Positions 34,010 through 43,785 are shown, numbered from the stretch's first letter. The stretch is DNA of 64,000 nt from Thermincola carboxydiphila (GCA_016841325.1 JAENZJ010000013.1:1-64000); one strand, 5' to 3'. Numbers and translations are program-made. The notes: a model not told the origin generated them from the letters alone.

Positions 34010-35863
34010 GTGAAAACAGTGAATCTGCTGTCAGCTGAAAATCTGACCAAAAGCTATGGACTGAAAACACTTTTCAGTAATTTATCTTTCGGGATTGCAG
34101 AAGGGGAAAAAATTGGACTGATTGGGATAAACGGTACAGGGAAGTCGACTTTGTTAAAGGTACTTGCGGGAGTGGAACACCCTGATCAAGGTGAGGTCAT
34201 CATTGGCAATGCTGTACGGGTTGCTTACCTGCCGCAGAACCCTGATTTTGATGATGAGGCCACTGTACTGGAGCAGATTTTTAAAAATAATGAACCCTCC
34301 GGTACAAACACCTGGCAGGCTGAAAGTGAAGCCAAAACCATCCTCACCAGGCTGGGGATTTATGATTTTGATGCCATAATTGGTACCCTGTCAGGAGGCC
34401 AGAGGAAAAGGGTTGCCCTGGCTGGGGCTTTGCTTGATCCGGCTGACCTGCTTATCCTTGACGAACCGACAAACCATATTGACAATGAAACCGTTGCCTG
34501 GCTGGAGCAGTATTTGAACCGGCGCCGGGGGGCCCTGGTGATGATTACTCATGACAGGTATTTCCTGGACAGGGTGGTTAACCGGATTATTGAGCTGGAA
34601 AATGGCAGGCTGTACAGCTATCCCGGCAATTACAGCAAATACCTGGAACTAAAACTGGAGCGGCATCAACAGGAGAGGTCGGCAGAATTAAAGAGGCTTA
34701 ACATTTTGCGTAATGAACTGAAATGGATCAAGAGAGGGGCCAGGGCCCGTACCACCAAACAAAAGGCCAGGATTGACAGGTTTGAACGGCTCCGGGATGA
34801 GGCGCCTGTGATTAAATCTGACAAGATGGAGGTATCTGTAGGGGCAGCCCGCCTGGGCAAAAAAGTTGTTGCCCTTGAAGGTATCAGTAAGAGCTTTTCC
34901 GGGGTTAAATTCATCGATAATTTCAGCTATACCTTTTTAAGAGATGCCCGGGTTGGTGTAATCGGCCCTAATGGGATCGGGAAATCAACACTGCTCAAAA
35001 TCATTGCCGGTAGTCTGGAGCCCGATTCCGGGTTGGTGGACAGGGGGCCGACCGTCAGGGTCGGTGTTTTTTCCCAGGAAACCAGGGAAATGGACCAAAG
35101 CCTGAGGGTTATCCAATATATCAGGGAACAGGCTGAGTACATTACTACCGCTGACGGTAAGTTGATCAGTGCCGCTCAAATGCTGGAGCGATTTCTGTTC
35201 CCACCGGAACTGCAGTGGACTCCTGTAGAGAAACTGTCTGGCGGGGAAAAGAGAAGACTTTACCTGCTTCGGGTTCTGATGGGTTCTCCCAATGTACTGC
35301 TTCTGGACGAGCCTACCAATGACCTGGATATTGAGACCCTTACCATCCTTGAAGACTATCTTGATGATTTCCCCGGAGTGGTGGTTGTGGTCTCCCATGA
35401 CAGATATTTTCTGGACCGGGTTGCCAATGAAATACTTGATTTTACTGCCGGCGGCAGGATAATGCATTACCTGGGCAATTATTCGGACTACCTGGTCTTG
35501 GCCAAAACCCGACTCACTGAAGATGATCCGGCCAGGGATAAGGTTCCGGAGAAAAAAACACCCGGCCGTACCGGGGGGGACATTTCAGGTAAACCGTCAG
35601 AAAATGCCGCGAAATGGAAAAGCCGTCCCCTGAAGTTCAGTTTCAAAGAAGAACGGGAATTTGAGCAGATTGATGACATTATCAGCGGTGTGGAGGAGGA
35701 ACTCCGGGTGGTTAAGGATAAAATTAATCATGCCGGGAGTGATTATGTACTCCTGCAGGAACTGGCCGGGCAACAGCAGCGCCTGGAAGAGCGTTTGGAT
35801 GACCTTTTGGAGCGCTGGGCATACCTGAACGAACTGGCTGAAGAAATACAGCGACATAAATAA
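34010..35863 (+). CDS. ABC-F family ATPase
   Basis: The 617-residue protein has two ABC domains and no TM segment. Walker A motifs are GINGTGKSTLLK (near 44) and GPNGIGKSTLLK (near 322). Signatures are LSGGQRKRVALAG and LSGGEKRRLYLLR, and Walker B motifs are LLILDEPTNHID and VLLLDEPTNDLD. The linker (about 215-265) and C-terminal coiled coil (about 545-617) fit the Uup/EttA-like class of ribosome-associated ATPases. GTG 34010 or GTG 34019 may be the start; the second has more normal spacing from GAGG. Confidence 0.92.
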   Translation: MKTVNLLSAENLTKSYGLKTLFSNLSFGIAEGEKIGLIGINGTGKSTLLKVLAGVEHPDQGEVIIGNAVRVAYLPQNPDFDDEATVLEQIFKNNEPSGTNTWQAESEAKTILTRLGIYDFDAIIGTLSGGQRKRVALAGALLDPADLLILDEPTNHIDNETVAWLEQYLNRRRGALVMITHDRYFLDRVVNRIIELENGRLYSYPGNYSKYLELKLERHQQERSAELKRLNILRNELKWIKRGARARTTKQKARIDRFERLRDEAPVIKSDKMEVSVGAARLGKKVVALEGISKSFSGVKFIDNFSYTFLRDARVGVIGPNGIGKSTLLKIIAGSLEPDSGLVDRGPTVRVGVFSQETREMDQSLRVIQYIREQAEYITTADGKLISAAQMLERFLFPPELQWTPVEKLSGGEKRRLYLLRVLMGSPNVLLLDEPTNDLDIETLTILEDYLDDFPGVVVVVSHDRYFLDRVANEILDFTAGGRIMHYLGNYSDYLVLAKTRLTEDDPARDKVPEKKTPGRTGGDISGKPSENAAKWKSRPLKFSFKEEREFEQIDDIISGVEEELRVVKDKINHAGSDYVLLQELAGQQQRLEERLDDLLERWAYLNELAEEIQRHK

Positions 35864-35937
35864 AGGGTGAAATTACTAGAGGGCGGAATAAATAGAGGAG
35901 CGAAACAATCCAAACCAAAGCGGAGGTCCCCATTTCA

Positions 35938-38082
35938 ATGGAATACCTGTCAGGAATTGTGGAGCGAATTACATATGTAAATGAAGATAATGGGTTCACT
36001 GTTGCCAAGATAAAATCAAAGGGATTTTCCGAACTGGTCACAGTGGTGGGCAACATGGCTGCAGCCAATGTGGGCGCCGCTGTCAAATTAAAGGGTGAAT
36101 GGAAGGTTGACAGCAGGTATGGGCGCCAGTTTTCTGTTATCGACTACACAGAGACAATTCCGGCCACAGTAGCCGGCATCGAAAAATACCTGGGGAGCGG
36201 ATTAATCAAGGGGATCGGTCCTGTCAATGCCAAAAGGATTGTCAGGACTTTTGGCATTGATACCATCAGGGTAATCGAGGAAGAACCCGAGAGACTGGCC
36301 GAGGCCGAAGGCATCGGGAAGAAACGGATAGAAATGATCAGGGAGGCCTGGCAGGAGCAGAAGGAAATCAAGAATGTGATGCTATTCCTGCAGTCACATG
36401 GTGTTTCCACATCTTTTGCCGTTAAAATCTATAAAACATATGGTGATAAAAGCATTGAAACAGTCCGCACCAATCCTTACCGCCTGGCTGATGACATCTG
36501 GGGTATCGGTTTCCGGACTGCCGATATAATTGCCGGGAAACTCGGTTTTGACAAAAATTCTTACGAGCGATGCCGTTCGGGAGTTTTATATATACTCAAT
36601 GAATTATCAAAGGAAGGTCATTGTTTTGCTGCCAAAGAAGAATTAACAGACCAGACAGAGAAGATGCTGGAACTGGAAAGGGATAATATTATCGGGACCA
36701 TAGAAAAACTGGTCGCCGAAAAGCTGCTCATCCCTGAAGGGGAGGATATGGTTTACCTGCCGCCTTTTTATTTCAGTGAAGTCGGGTCTGCCAGGAGGAT
36801 ACAGGAAATTACCTCCCGGGAAAGCCGGTTCCATGCCGGTGATGTTGAGGAATTGATCCAACAGGTCCAGGCGGAATGCGGCATTATCTATGATGAGGTC
36901 CAGAAGGATGCTGTGCGGACTGCAGTGAATTCGAAATTTATGGTCCTTACAGGGGGGCCCGGTACCGGTAAGACAACGACAACCCTGGCCGTCATCCGCG
37001 CTTTTCAGAAAATGGGTGCTGCCATACTGCTGGCTGCCCCCACCGGCAGGGCTGCCAAAAGAATGACCGAAACCACCGGCATGGAAGCTAAGACAATTCA
37101 CCGCCTGCTGGAGTTTAAGCCTCCTGAAGGATGCCAGAGAAATGAAGAAAACCCGCTGGACTGTGACCTTCTGATTATAGATGAGACTTCCATGGTGGAT
37201 ATAATCCTTTTCTACAACCTCCTTAAAGCCGTCCGGGATGATACTGTGGTTATCCTGGTAGGTGATGCTGACCAGCTTCCCTCGGTGAATGCCGGAAATG
37301 TCCTTAATGACATTATTGATTCCGGCGCCGTCAGTGTCGTGCGGCTGCAGCAGATATTCAGGCAGGCACAGGGCAGTATGATTGTGACCAATGCCCACAG
37401 GATTAATGCCGGGGAGTTCCCAATAATAAGGGGGGGAAAGAAAAATGACTTTTTCTTTATTGAAGAAGATGACCCGGCAAAAGCTGTGGAACTTATCAAG
37501 GACCTGTGTTCCCGGAGGCTGCCCGGTTATTACGATGCCGACCCCATTGATGACATTCAGGTACTCTGCCCGATGCAGCGCGGGGAGACAGGTGCGGTTA
37601 ACCTGAACCGGACCCTTCAGGATGTGCTGAACCCTGGTTCAGAGTATATTGTCCGCGGGGGAGTCCAGTACCGGGTTAAAGATAAGGTGATGCAGGTCAG
37701 AAATAATTATGACAAGAACGTCTTTAATGGTGACATCGGCAGGATTACGGCCATTAACCGTGAAGATGGGACAATTGACATCAGGTTTGATGAATCTGTT
37801 GTCCAGTATGACGTATCAGAGCTGGATGAAGTTATCCATGCCTATGCCACCACCATACACAAGAGCCAGGGCAGTGAATACCGGATTGTGGTAGCTCCCT
37901 TTTCCACCCAGCACTATATGATGCTGCAGAGAAACCTCCTCTACACGGCAATTACCAGGGCCAGGGAAGTGATGGTCATCGTCGGCTCAAAGAAAGCCCT
38001 GGCCATGGCTGTGAACAACAGAAAAATCGCCCAGAGAAATACCCTGCTGGCCCAGAGGCTCAGGGAGTACAGAATCATGTAA
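35938..38082 (+). CDS. recD2: RecD2-type ATP-dependent DNA helicase
   Basis: The 714-residue SF1 helicase has the RecD2 layout. An N-terminal OB-like part (YLSGIVERITYVNEDNGFTVAKI) and tandem helix-hairpin-helix motifs near 80-190 come first. Walker A LTGGPGTGKTTTTLA lies near 338, Walker B LLIIDETSMVD near 409, and the C-terminal motif ATTIHKSQGSEY near 637. It acts as a 5'-3' helicase in DNA repair without RecBC. ATG 35938 is preceded by a fairly distant GGAGG. Confidence 0.92.
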   Translation: MEYLSGIVERITYVNEDNGFTVAKIKSKGFSELVTVVGNMAAANVGAAVKLKGEWKVDSRYGRQFSVIDYTETIPATVAGIEKYLGSGLIKGIGPVNAKRIVRTFGIDTIRVIEEEPERLAEAEGIGKKRIEMIREAWQEQKEIKNVMLFLQSHGVSTSFAVKIYKTYGDKSIETVRTNPYRLADDIWGIGFRTADIIAGKLGFDKNSYERCRSGVLYILNELSKEGHCFAAKEELTDQTEKMLELERDNIIGTIEKLVAEKLLIPEGEDMVYLPPFYFSEVGSARRIQEITSRESRFHAGDVEELIQQVQAECGIIYDEVQKDAVRTAVNSKFMVLTGGPGTGKTTTTLAVIRAFQKMGAAILLAAPTGRAAKRMTETTGMEAKTIHRLLEFKPPEGCQRNEENPLDCDLLIIDETSMVDIILFYNLLKAVRDDTVVILVGDADQLPSVNAGNVLNDIIDSGAVSVVRLQQIFRQAQGSMIVTNAHRINAGEFPIIRGGKKNDFFFIEEDDPAKAVELIKDLCSRRLPGYYDADPIDDIQVLCPMQRGETGAVNLNRTLQDVLNPGSEYIVRGGVQYRVKDKVMQVRNNYDKNVFNGDIGRITAINREDGTIDIRFDESVVQYDVSELDEVIHAYATTIHKSQGSEYRIVVAPFSTQHYMMLQRNLLYTAITRAREVMVIVGSKKALAMAVNNRKIAQRNTLLAQRLREYRIM

Positions 38083-38121
38083 CACAGTTTGACATAACCC
38101 GCCTGCCGTATCCTTTTGTCT

Positions 38122-38158
38122 CCTCCAAACATAGAATAGAAAAACAGTGTTTTGGAGG
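38122..38158 (+). promoter_or_regulatory. hairpin covering the ribosome-binding site of the BsuPI-like gene
   Basis: CCTCCAAACA (38122-38131) pairs with TGTTTTGGAGG (38148-38158), with one bulged T. The right arm contains the GGAGG of the next gene, whose ATG is at 38166. If formed, the hairpin would hide the ribosome-binding site. Confidence 0.45.
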
Positions 38159-38165
38159 GGATTTT

Positions 38166-38612
38166 ATGGGCAGGTCGGTTGTCCGATATGGCGGGCTGGT
38201 AACAGTTTTGTCAACCAACAAGGATTTTTACTATCCCGGTGAACCGGTACAGCTTTTTTTAAACACCGTTAATGTCTCACCCTGACCTATCAGGCTTACT
38301 TTTCCCACGGCACAGCGGTATGATTTTATTGCTGCCGGACCCTTTGGCGAAGTCTGGCGGTGGTCGGCAGGCAGGTTTTTTGCCCAGGATGATTACCGGG
38401 TGCCTTCATATTTGCCTCAGGTTGTGGAGACTGTCACCCTGAGACCGGGTGAAAACCTCTTTTACAGGGAGGTCTGGAATCAGGAAGATAACAGCGGACG
38501 GCGGGTTCCTCCGGGGGTTTATGTCATATCGGGGTGGAACACCTTTAACGGGTCTGAGTACCTGCCAAGGCCGTATGTGTATATTACTCTCGGGCAGCCT
38601 TGGTATTATTGA
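38166..38612 (+). pseudogene. BsuPI-like (intracellular proteinase inhibitor) protein with internal UGA
   Basis: From ATG 38166 (after TTTTGGAGGGG) the frame encodes a BsuPI-domain protein of about 148 codons, broken by TGA at 38283-38285 (codon 40). The family signature continues across the break: LNTVNVSP, stop, then PIRLTFPTAQRYDFIAAG, EVWRWSAGRFFAQ and VPPGVYVISGW. I see no convincing SECIS hairpin after this UGA, and the position is not a cysteine in the family. A CGA-to-TGA transition or sequencing error is therefore more likely than selenocysteine. Annotation tools will report only a fragment (38400-38612). Confidence 0.65.
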
Positions 38613-38642
38613 CACTATTGCCACTCTACGCAAACTTTTCAA

Positions 38643-38691
38643 AACAATCCCAACAGGCATGAATGGCATTTATGTTTGGGGTTGTTTTTTT
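38643..38691 (+). terminator. intrinsic terminator after the BsuPI-like gene
   Basis: AACAATCCCAACA (from 38643) pairs with TGTTTGGGGTTGTT, allowing one bulge and a G-T pair. A T7-8 tract ends near 38691. Confidence 0.75.
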
Positions 38692-38731
38692 ATTATGGGG
38701 CCTCCGGACAGGCCAATGTTGATAAAATTTA

Positions 38732-38854
38732 CCCTTACTATTTGTAAGGGAATAATATATCCTTAATACGGAAGGGGTAAATGATGTGTAAGGGAAAATT
38801 TAAGAAAATCTTAAGTTTTCTCCTGACAGGATTTTAAGAATTGAGCTTTATAAT
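38732..38854 (+). promoter_or_regulatory. promoter region of the two-component operon
   Basis: This gene-free interval holds an inverted repeat CCCTTAC-TATTT-GTAAGGG (38732-38750) and a palindromic A/T-rich stretch AGAAAA to TTTTCT (38803-38821, centre CTTAAG). TATAAT lies at 38849-38854. The -35 is poor (CTGACA at 20-nt spacing). Repeated TTTAAG/CTTAAG motifs above the -10 could be binding sites for the response regulator encoded next (inference). Confidence 0.4.
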
Positions 38855-38928
38855 ATAGACAGGCCTGGGAAATGTGCGCATTTTTAGAAATTTGCAGCTG
38901 CTTTTTCTGAGAGGAGAGTGACCAAAGA

Positions 38929-39621
38929 ATGGATAGCTACAATGTTTTGGTGGTGGATGATGAAGAGGAAATCCGGGATGCCATTGAAATATACCTGAAA
39001 AATGAGGGTATCACGGTCATCAAAGCCGGAGACGGTATAGAAGCAATAGAAAAACTCAATGAAAATGTTATTCACCTGATTGTCCTGGACATTATGATGC
39101 CCAGGCTGGACGGTATCTCGACAACCTTCAGGGTCCGGGAGAAAGAAAATATACCTATCATTATTCTCAGCGCCAAAAGTGAGGATACTGATAAAATTCT
39201 GGGGCTCCAGGTGGGAGCAGATGATTATGTGACTAAACCCTTTAATCCTATGGAGCTTGTGGCCCGGGTCAAATCACAGCTGAGGCGGTATGTTACCCTG
39301 GGCACTTTTGAAGGGACCAATAAAAGCATTAATCTTAATGGCCTGACCCTGGACCAGGAAGCAAAAGAGGTTACCGTTAACGGGGAAGCAGTTAAACTGA
39401 CCCCAATTGAATACAGAATAGTTGAATTACTGATGACCAATGCCGGGCGGGTATTCTCCATCAGTGAAATTTACGAACGGGTCTGGAATGAGCCCGGCTA
39501 TAATGCGGAAAATACAGTAGCTGTACACATCCGCAAAATCAGGGAAAAAATCGAGATAGATCCAAAAAATCCGAGGTACTTAAAGGTGGTGTGGGGGATT
39601 GGATATAAAATGGAAAAATAA
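38929..39621 (+). CDS. OmpR-family response regulator
   Basis: The 230-residue regulator has a receiver domain (acidic DDEEE at 10-14, phospho-acceptor Asp54 in LIVLDIMMPRLDG, Lys in YVTKPFNP). A winged-helix DNA-binding domain ends in AVHIRKIREKIE and YLKVVWGIGYKMEK. It is VanR/PhoP-like. ATG 38929 follows GAGAGGAG. It overlaps the histidine kinase gene by 23 nt. Confidence 0.95.
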   Translation: MDSYNVLVVDDEEEIRDAIEIYLKNEGITVIKAGDGIEAIEKLNENVIHLIVLDIMMPRLDGISTTFRVREKENIPIIILSAKSEDTDKILGLQVGADDYVTKPFNPMELVARVKSQLRRYVTLGTFEGTNKSINLNGLTLDQEAKEVTVNGEAVKLTPIEYRIVELLMTNAGRVFSISEIYERVWNEPGYNAENTVAVHIRKIREKIEIDPKNPRYLKVVWGIGYKMEK

Positions 39622-41794
39622 AGCTGTTCTGGCTGCCTGGGTGCTGTTGTTTTCCTTTGGATTAAGCGGTTTGCTGCTGGGATTGCTTCAGGGAAGCATC
39701 TTTGCCCAAAGGGACTATTTTGAAACAGGACAGTTTGAACATCAAATGCACCAGTTTGTGACTTATCTGAATATGTTTGAATTAAGCTATATGACCAAAG
39801 AAGAGGCTAAGCAGGGCATAATTGTCACGGAAGAGGATATTAACGAACACCGCTACAGGTATGGGGACCTTCCCCAGCAGATTGAAAACATAAAGGGCCA
39901 GTATCAGCAGAGAATTTCCGATGCCCTGGCAAGTCAGAATAAAGAAGCTGCCGACTTTTTTATTGCCGATAGAGATAAGAAAATAGATGATATCACAAAC
40001 AATTTTAAGAGTGATGAATACGTTCGGGCTAAGGTCGTTAAGGAAAAAGAACTGAAGATTGATAAATATTTTGAGGAATTAGAGAGCTATCGGGCTGATT
40101 ACGAAAGATACCGTGCCGTATTTAAGTATAATCTTAAAAACACTGTCACCGGGGCGGTATATTCCAATCTAAACACAGATGATAAAAACGGAATAAATAA
40201 AAAAGACATGATGTTTATACGCACTTACCCGGGTGAAAAAAACGGTTACCTGTCCACAGGAGAAGGGTTTAGTCTAAATATTCCCCAGGGTGTCACCGTT
40301 ATGAGAACGTCAGGGACTTTTAGCGGGCAGGTCGCCATACCCAGGTCAGCTTATGTCCTAAACTCAGTCCTGGCAGACTATTATGATTATCAGCAGAGGC
40401 AGAAGGTTTTCTATATATACACTGCCTGTGGCTTAATCGCGTTACTGCTCAGCTTCTATCTGTACAGGACCAAACCGGTAACTGCAGCCGTGGATTTCGG
40501 GGGACTGCAGCAATATTATGGTAAACTGCCCATTGACCTGAGGCTGGCTGCGTTTCTTGCGGGGGGAATAATTGCTTTTGGTTTGTTGGCTAACAGCGCA
40601 CCTCTCTATTTATATAACAATTGGTACAACTTCTTTACTGAGCTGATATCCATTTTACTGGCTGCAGCTGTTTTTGCCGGGCTGACTCTAATCCAGGGAA
40701 AGCTTTTGCTACAAACAGCCAGGGACAGGTCTGGTTTGAACCGGGAATGGCAGAATAGCCTGATATACAAAACATACCTTGCTTCTAAAGAAGCCTTCCT
40801 GGTAAGGAGTGTCGGTGTGCAGATTCTCATCCTGTTAACAGTTGTCTTTGCCTTTGGGGCAGGTGCGGTCATAATGCTGGTAGAGAGCGAATTTGCAGTA
40901 ATATATCTTCCCTTGTTACTGGTCATTGGCATTCCGACATTAGTCCTGATTATGAAACGCACTGGCTACTTTAACCGGATTGTCCACAGTGTCAATGAAC
41001 TGGCAGTGGGAAGATTTGAGCCGGATTTACCTGTGACGGGAAATTCCGTACTGGCAAAACTGGCTGAAAATATGAACACCTTAAAAAACAGTGTCAAAAC
41101 TTCCCAGAGGCAGCAGATGAAAAGCGAGCGGCTGAAAACAGAACTGATTACCAATGTCAGCCATGACCTGCGGACACCGCTTACATCTGTAATTACCTAT
41201 GCGGAACTCCTTAAGGCCCCTGATTTGCCTGCAGAAGACAGGGACGCATATATTGAGATTATTGACCGGAAATCCAAACGGTTAAAAGTGCTCATTGATG
41301 ATTTATTTGAGGCATCCAAGATGGCCAGCGGCAATATTGAGCTGGAAAAAGAAAAGGTAGACCTGGTCCAGCTGCTGCAGCAGGCTCTTGCAGAATATAA
41401 TGAAACCATCAGTGAATCAAACCTGCAGTTCAGGGTAACCACCCCCGATCAGCCTGTCTATGCTGTCGTTGATGGCCAGAAGATGTGGCGGGTGTTTGAT
41501 AACCTGATTGGAAACATCCTAAAATATGCTTTGGATAATACCAGGGTCTATATCTCTGTAAACAACAGCCAGAACGGGGCAGTAATTATGTTTAAAAACG
41601 TGACCAAATATGAGCTTGGTGGCAATGTTGATGAATTATTCGAGCGGTTCAAACGTGGAGACACGTCACGGAATACAGAAGGCTCCGGCCTTGGACTGGC
41701 AATTGCCAAATCCATTATAGACCTGCACGGGGGTTCGATGGATATTGAGGTAGATGGTGACCTGTTCAAAATAACCATTAAATTAGAACTGTAA
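39599..41794 (+). CDS. membrane histidine kinase
   Basis: The 731-residue kinase begins at TTG 39599 inside the regulator gene. One N-terminal TM (about 10-32) is followed by a charged extracytoplasmic region of about 230 residues. Several TM helices follow (about 272-290, 318-345, 350-375 and two in 400-455). The HisKA domain has His522 (NVSHDLRTPLTSV). The HATPase domain ends with GDTSRNTEGSGLGLAIAKSIIDLHGG. The multi-helix architecture resembles VanS-like kinases of Clostridia. The signal is unknown. Confidence 0.92.
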   Translation: MDIKWKNKAVLAAWVLLFSFGLSGLLLGLLQGSIFAQRDYFETGQFEHQMHQFVTYLNMFELSYMTKEEAKQGIIVTEEDINEHRYRYGDLPQQIENIKGQYQQRISDALASQNKEAADFFIADRDKKIDDITNNFKSDEYVRAKVVKEKELKIDKYFEELESYRADYERYRAVFKYNLKNTVTGAVYSNLNTDDKNGINKKDMMFIRTYPGEKNGYLSTGEGFSLNIPQGVTVMRTSGTFSGQVAIPRSAYVLNSVLADYYDYQQRQKVFYIYTACGLIALLLSFYLYRTKPVTAAVDFGGLQQYYGKLPIDLRLAAFLAGGIIAFGLLANSAPLYLYNNWYNFFTELISILLAAAVFAGLTLIQGKLLLQTARDRSGLNREWQNSLIYKTYLASKEAFLVRSVGVQILILLTVVFAFGAGAVIMLVESEFAVIYLPLLLVIGIPTLVLIMKRTGYFNRIVHSVNELAVGRFEPDLPVTGNSVLAKLAENMNTLKNSVKTSQRQQMKSERLKTELITNVSHDLRTPLTSVITYAELLKAPDLPAEDRDAYIEIIDRKSKRLKVLIDDLFEASKMASGNIELEKEKVDLVQLLQQALAEYNETISESNLQFRVTTPDQPVYAVVDGQKMWRVFDNLIGNILKYALDNTRVYISVNNSQNGAVIMFKNVTKYELGGNVDELFERFKRGDTSRNTEGSGLGLAIAKSIIDLHGGSMDIEVDGDLFKITIKLEL

Positions 41795-41805
41795 TAATTT
41801 TAAGG

Positions 41806-41835
41806 TTGACACCACCTGTCGATATTTAATAAAAT
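41806..41835 (+). promoter_or_regulatory. sigma-A promoter upstream of the cobalamin riboswitch
   Basis: TTGACA (41806-41811) and TAAAAT (41830-41835) are spaced by 18 nt, placing the transcript start about 15-20 nt before the riboswitch. Confidence 0.65.
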
Positions 41836-41859
41836 ATAGAAAAGACAGTTAAATATCCA

Positions 41860-42037
41860 AGTGTTCCAGGTGCCCGCAAGGGAGAATAGGGAACCGGGTG
41901 GAAATCCCGGACGGACCCGCCACTGTGTAGGTTAGCCGCTGCCATACCACCCTTCAAAATGGGAAAACATCTTTTTAGAGGGGGAAGGGGCAGGAGAGGT
42001 GATGACCCTGAGTCAGGAGACCTGCCCGGAACATGCT
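41860..42037 (+). promoter_or_regulatory. cobalamin riboswitch
   Basis: Diagnostic elements appear in order: GGTGCCCGCAAGGGAGAATAG, then GGGAACCGGGTGGAAATCCCGG, then ACGGACCCGCCACTGT. The B12 box AGTCAGGAGACCTGCC is at 42011-42026. The outer stem P1 is formed by GTGTTCC (about 41861) and GGAACAT (about 42029). It controls the ECF importer genes starting at 42244, switching off in adenosyl- or other cobalamin. Confidence 0.95.
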
Positions 42038-42089
42038 AAGCCGTGTCTCGAGAGTAAGGCCGGCCTGGGTTGGGGGATGATGGAAAAAT

Positions 42090-42116
42090 CCGCGCCGCTG
42101 TTGTTGGCGCGGTTTT
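42090..42116 (+). terminator. riboswitch expression-platform terminator
   Basis: CCGCGCC (42090-42096) pairs perfectly with GGCGCGG (42106-42112), followed by TTTTCTGTTT. It lies 53 nt after the riboswitch core and before the transporter genes, as expected for transcription attenuation. Confidence 0.8.
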
Positions 42117-42182
42117 CTGTTTATCAGCAGCATTTTTCCCTCCAGGTCCTGCCGGAGGCGGCTCAGGCCTGGATGACGGTAA

Positions 42183-42221
42183 AGTCCACGCTCTTTTAAT
42201 GGCGTGGGCTTTTTCTGTTTT
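42183..42221 (+). terminator. second terminator before the ECF genes
   Basis: AGTCCACGC (42183-42191) pairs with GCGTGGGCT (42202-42210, one G-T pair), followed by TTTTCTGTTTT. It is a second intrinsic terminator in the leader, just ahead of the ribosome-binding site. Confidence 0.75.
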
Positions 42222-42243
42222 AAGCAGACAGGGGAGGTGTATT

Positions 42244-43785
42244 GTGTCAGAAAAACTGGTTGATGCTTTCATTAAAAGCCTGATTTTTGCCGGACAGAGC
42301 ATGCCGGCCCTCTCCGGGATAGAGCTGGTGATTGAGACCGGGGAGTTTGTAGTGATTTCCGGTCCGGTGGCTTCGGGAAAAACAGCGCTTTGCCACTGCC
42401 TGACCGGCGCTGTACCTCATTTCTTTCCGGCGGCACTGCAGGGCAGGGTTGAAATTGACGGAATTGACCTTGCTGAAGCTGCCCTGACCCAAATTGCCGG
42501 AACAGTTGGCTATATGGTCCAGGACCCGCAGAACCAGCTGTTTAGCGCTACTGTTTCCGAAGACATTGCCTTTGGCCCCGGAAATATGTGTTTGGAGAGG
42601 AAAGAGGTCAGAAACCGGGTTGATGAGGCGCTGGATTTTGTAGGATTAAGAGGTTTTGAGGACCGTACCCCGGAGACCCTTTCCGGAGGAGAAGCACAGC
42701 GGGCTGTACTTGCCGGGGTAATAGCAATGAAGCCAAGACTGCTGGTCCTTGACCAACCGGCAGCCGAGATGGATCCGCCGGGAAGGAGGGATATTTATAA
42801 AAGAATGGCTATGCTGAGCCGCACGGGTAACTGCAGCATAGTCCTGGTCACAGACCACCCCGAAGAGCTCAGGGACTATGGGACCCGGTTCATCTTCATG
42901 CAGGATGGGAGTATAGTTTCAGACAGTACTTTCCCCCCTGAACTGCCAGTTGCGGCTGCAGACAGGGAGCTTTTGGGAATCAGGAGGTGTTCCGTATCCG
43001 GAGAAGTGGCAGCTTCTCTTGAGAAATGCAGCTTCTTCTATAACGGTACACAGGAGGGCTGCCGTGAAGTCAGTCTTGAGCTCAGGATGGGGGAAATGGC
43101 TGCCCTGGTAGGGCTTAACGGTTCCGGGAAGACCACCCTGGCAAAACACTTTAATGGCCTGGTTGCCCCGCAGCAGGGTGTGGTCAGGGTCCTGGGCCGG
43201 GAACTGAACAAGACCAGTGTATGGGATATTCGCCGGGAAGTCGGGTTCCTGTTTCAAAATCCTGATTACCAGATATTTGCCAACTCAGTTGAGGAAGAAG
43301 CAGCCTTTGCCCTTAAAATCCGGAAAATTCCCCCTGACCGGATCATGGAACGGGTACACCATGTCCTCAGGGTAACGGGACTCTCTGAGTACCGCACCTG
43401 GCATCCGCAAAGGCTGAGCCGCGGCCAGAGACAGCTCCTGGCCCTGGCCTCGGTCCTGGCACCTGAACCCGGGATCATTATTGCTGATGAACCCACATCA
43501 GGTCTTAACCGCGGCTCTGCTGAACATATTATGCAGCTTTTATCACAGTTGGCCGGTGAAGGGCGGGCTGTCCTCCTGGTGACCCATGACCTGGGCCTGG
43601 CAGCCCGGTATGCCAGCCGGATCGTGGGTATGTTCAGGCATCGCATCTGTATTGACACCCCCGTTGAGCAGCTGGATGCCCACCTGGATGGATTCCGGAG
43701 TATTGGGCTGGATTTTGCCAACAGCCGGGACTGTAAGGACATTGCGGAAGGAGGGGCTGTAATTGGCGCTGTTTGCGGGATATAA
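42244..43785 (+). CDS. fused ECF transporter ATPase (EcfA1-EcfA2)
   Basis: The 513-residue protein has two ABC domains in one chain. Walker A motifs are SGPVASGKTALC (near 42) and VGLNGSGKTTLAKH (near 293). The signatures are TLSGGEAQRAVLAG and LSRGQRQLLALAS. The start is GTG 42244 after GGGGAGGTG; the frame is open far upstream, but into the terminators. The first Walker A is unusual (ASGKT in place of GSGKS). It energises the importer formed with EcfT and the S-component encoded downstream. The riboswitch points to cobalamin or a precursor as substrate. Confidence 0.92.
   Translation: MSEKLVDAFIKSLIFAGQSMPALSGIELVIETGEFVVISGPVASGKTALCHCLTGAVPHFFPAALQGRVEIDGIDLAEAALTQIAGTVGYMVQDPQNQLFSATVSEDIAFGPGNMCLERKEVRNRVDEALDFVGLRGFEDRTPETLSGGEAQRAVLAGVIAMKPRLLVLDQPAAEMDPPGRRDIYKRMAMLSRTGNCSIVLVTDHPEELRDYGTRFIFMQDGSIVSDSTFPPELPVAAADRELLGIRRCSVSGEVAASLEKCSFFYNGTQEGCREVSLELRMGEMAALVGLNGSGKTTLAKHFNGLVAPQQGVVRVLGRELNKTSVWDIRREVGFLFQNPDYQIFANSVEEEAAFALKIRKIPPDRIMERVHHVLRVTGLSEYRTWHPQRLSRGQRQLLALASVLAPEPGIIIADEPTSGLNRGSAEHIMQLLSQLAGEGRAVLLVTHDLGLAARYASRIVGMFRHRICIDTPVEQLDAHLDGFRSIGLDFANSRDCKDIAEGGAVIGAVCGI

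Noticed and set aside
38283-38285. UGA in the BsuPI-like gene as selenocysteine
   Set aside because: No convincing hairpin follows at SECIS distance, and the family has no cysteine at this position. A CGA-to-TGA change fits better.
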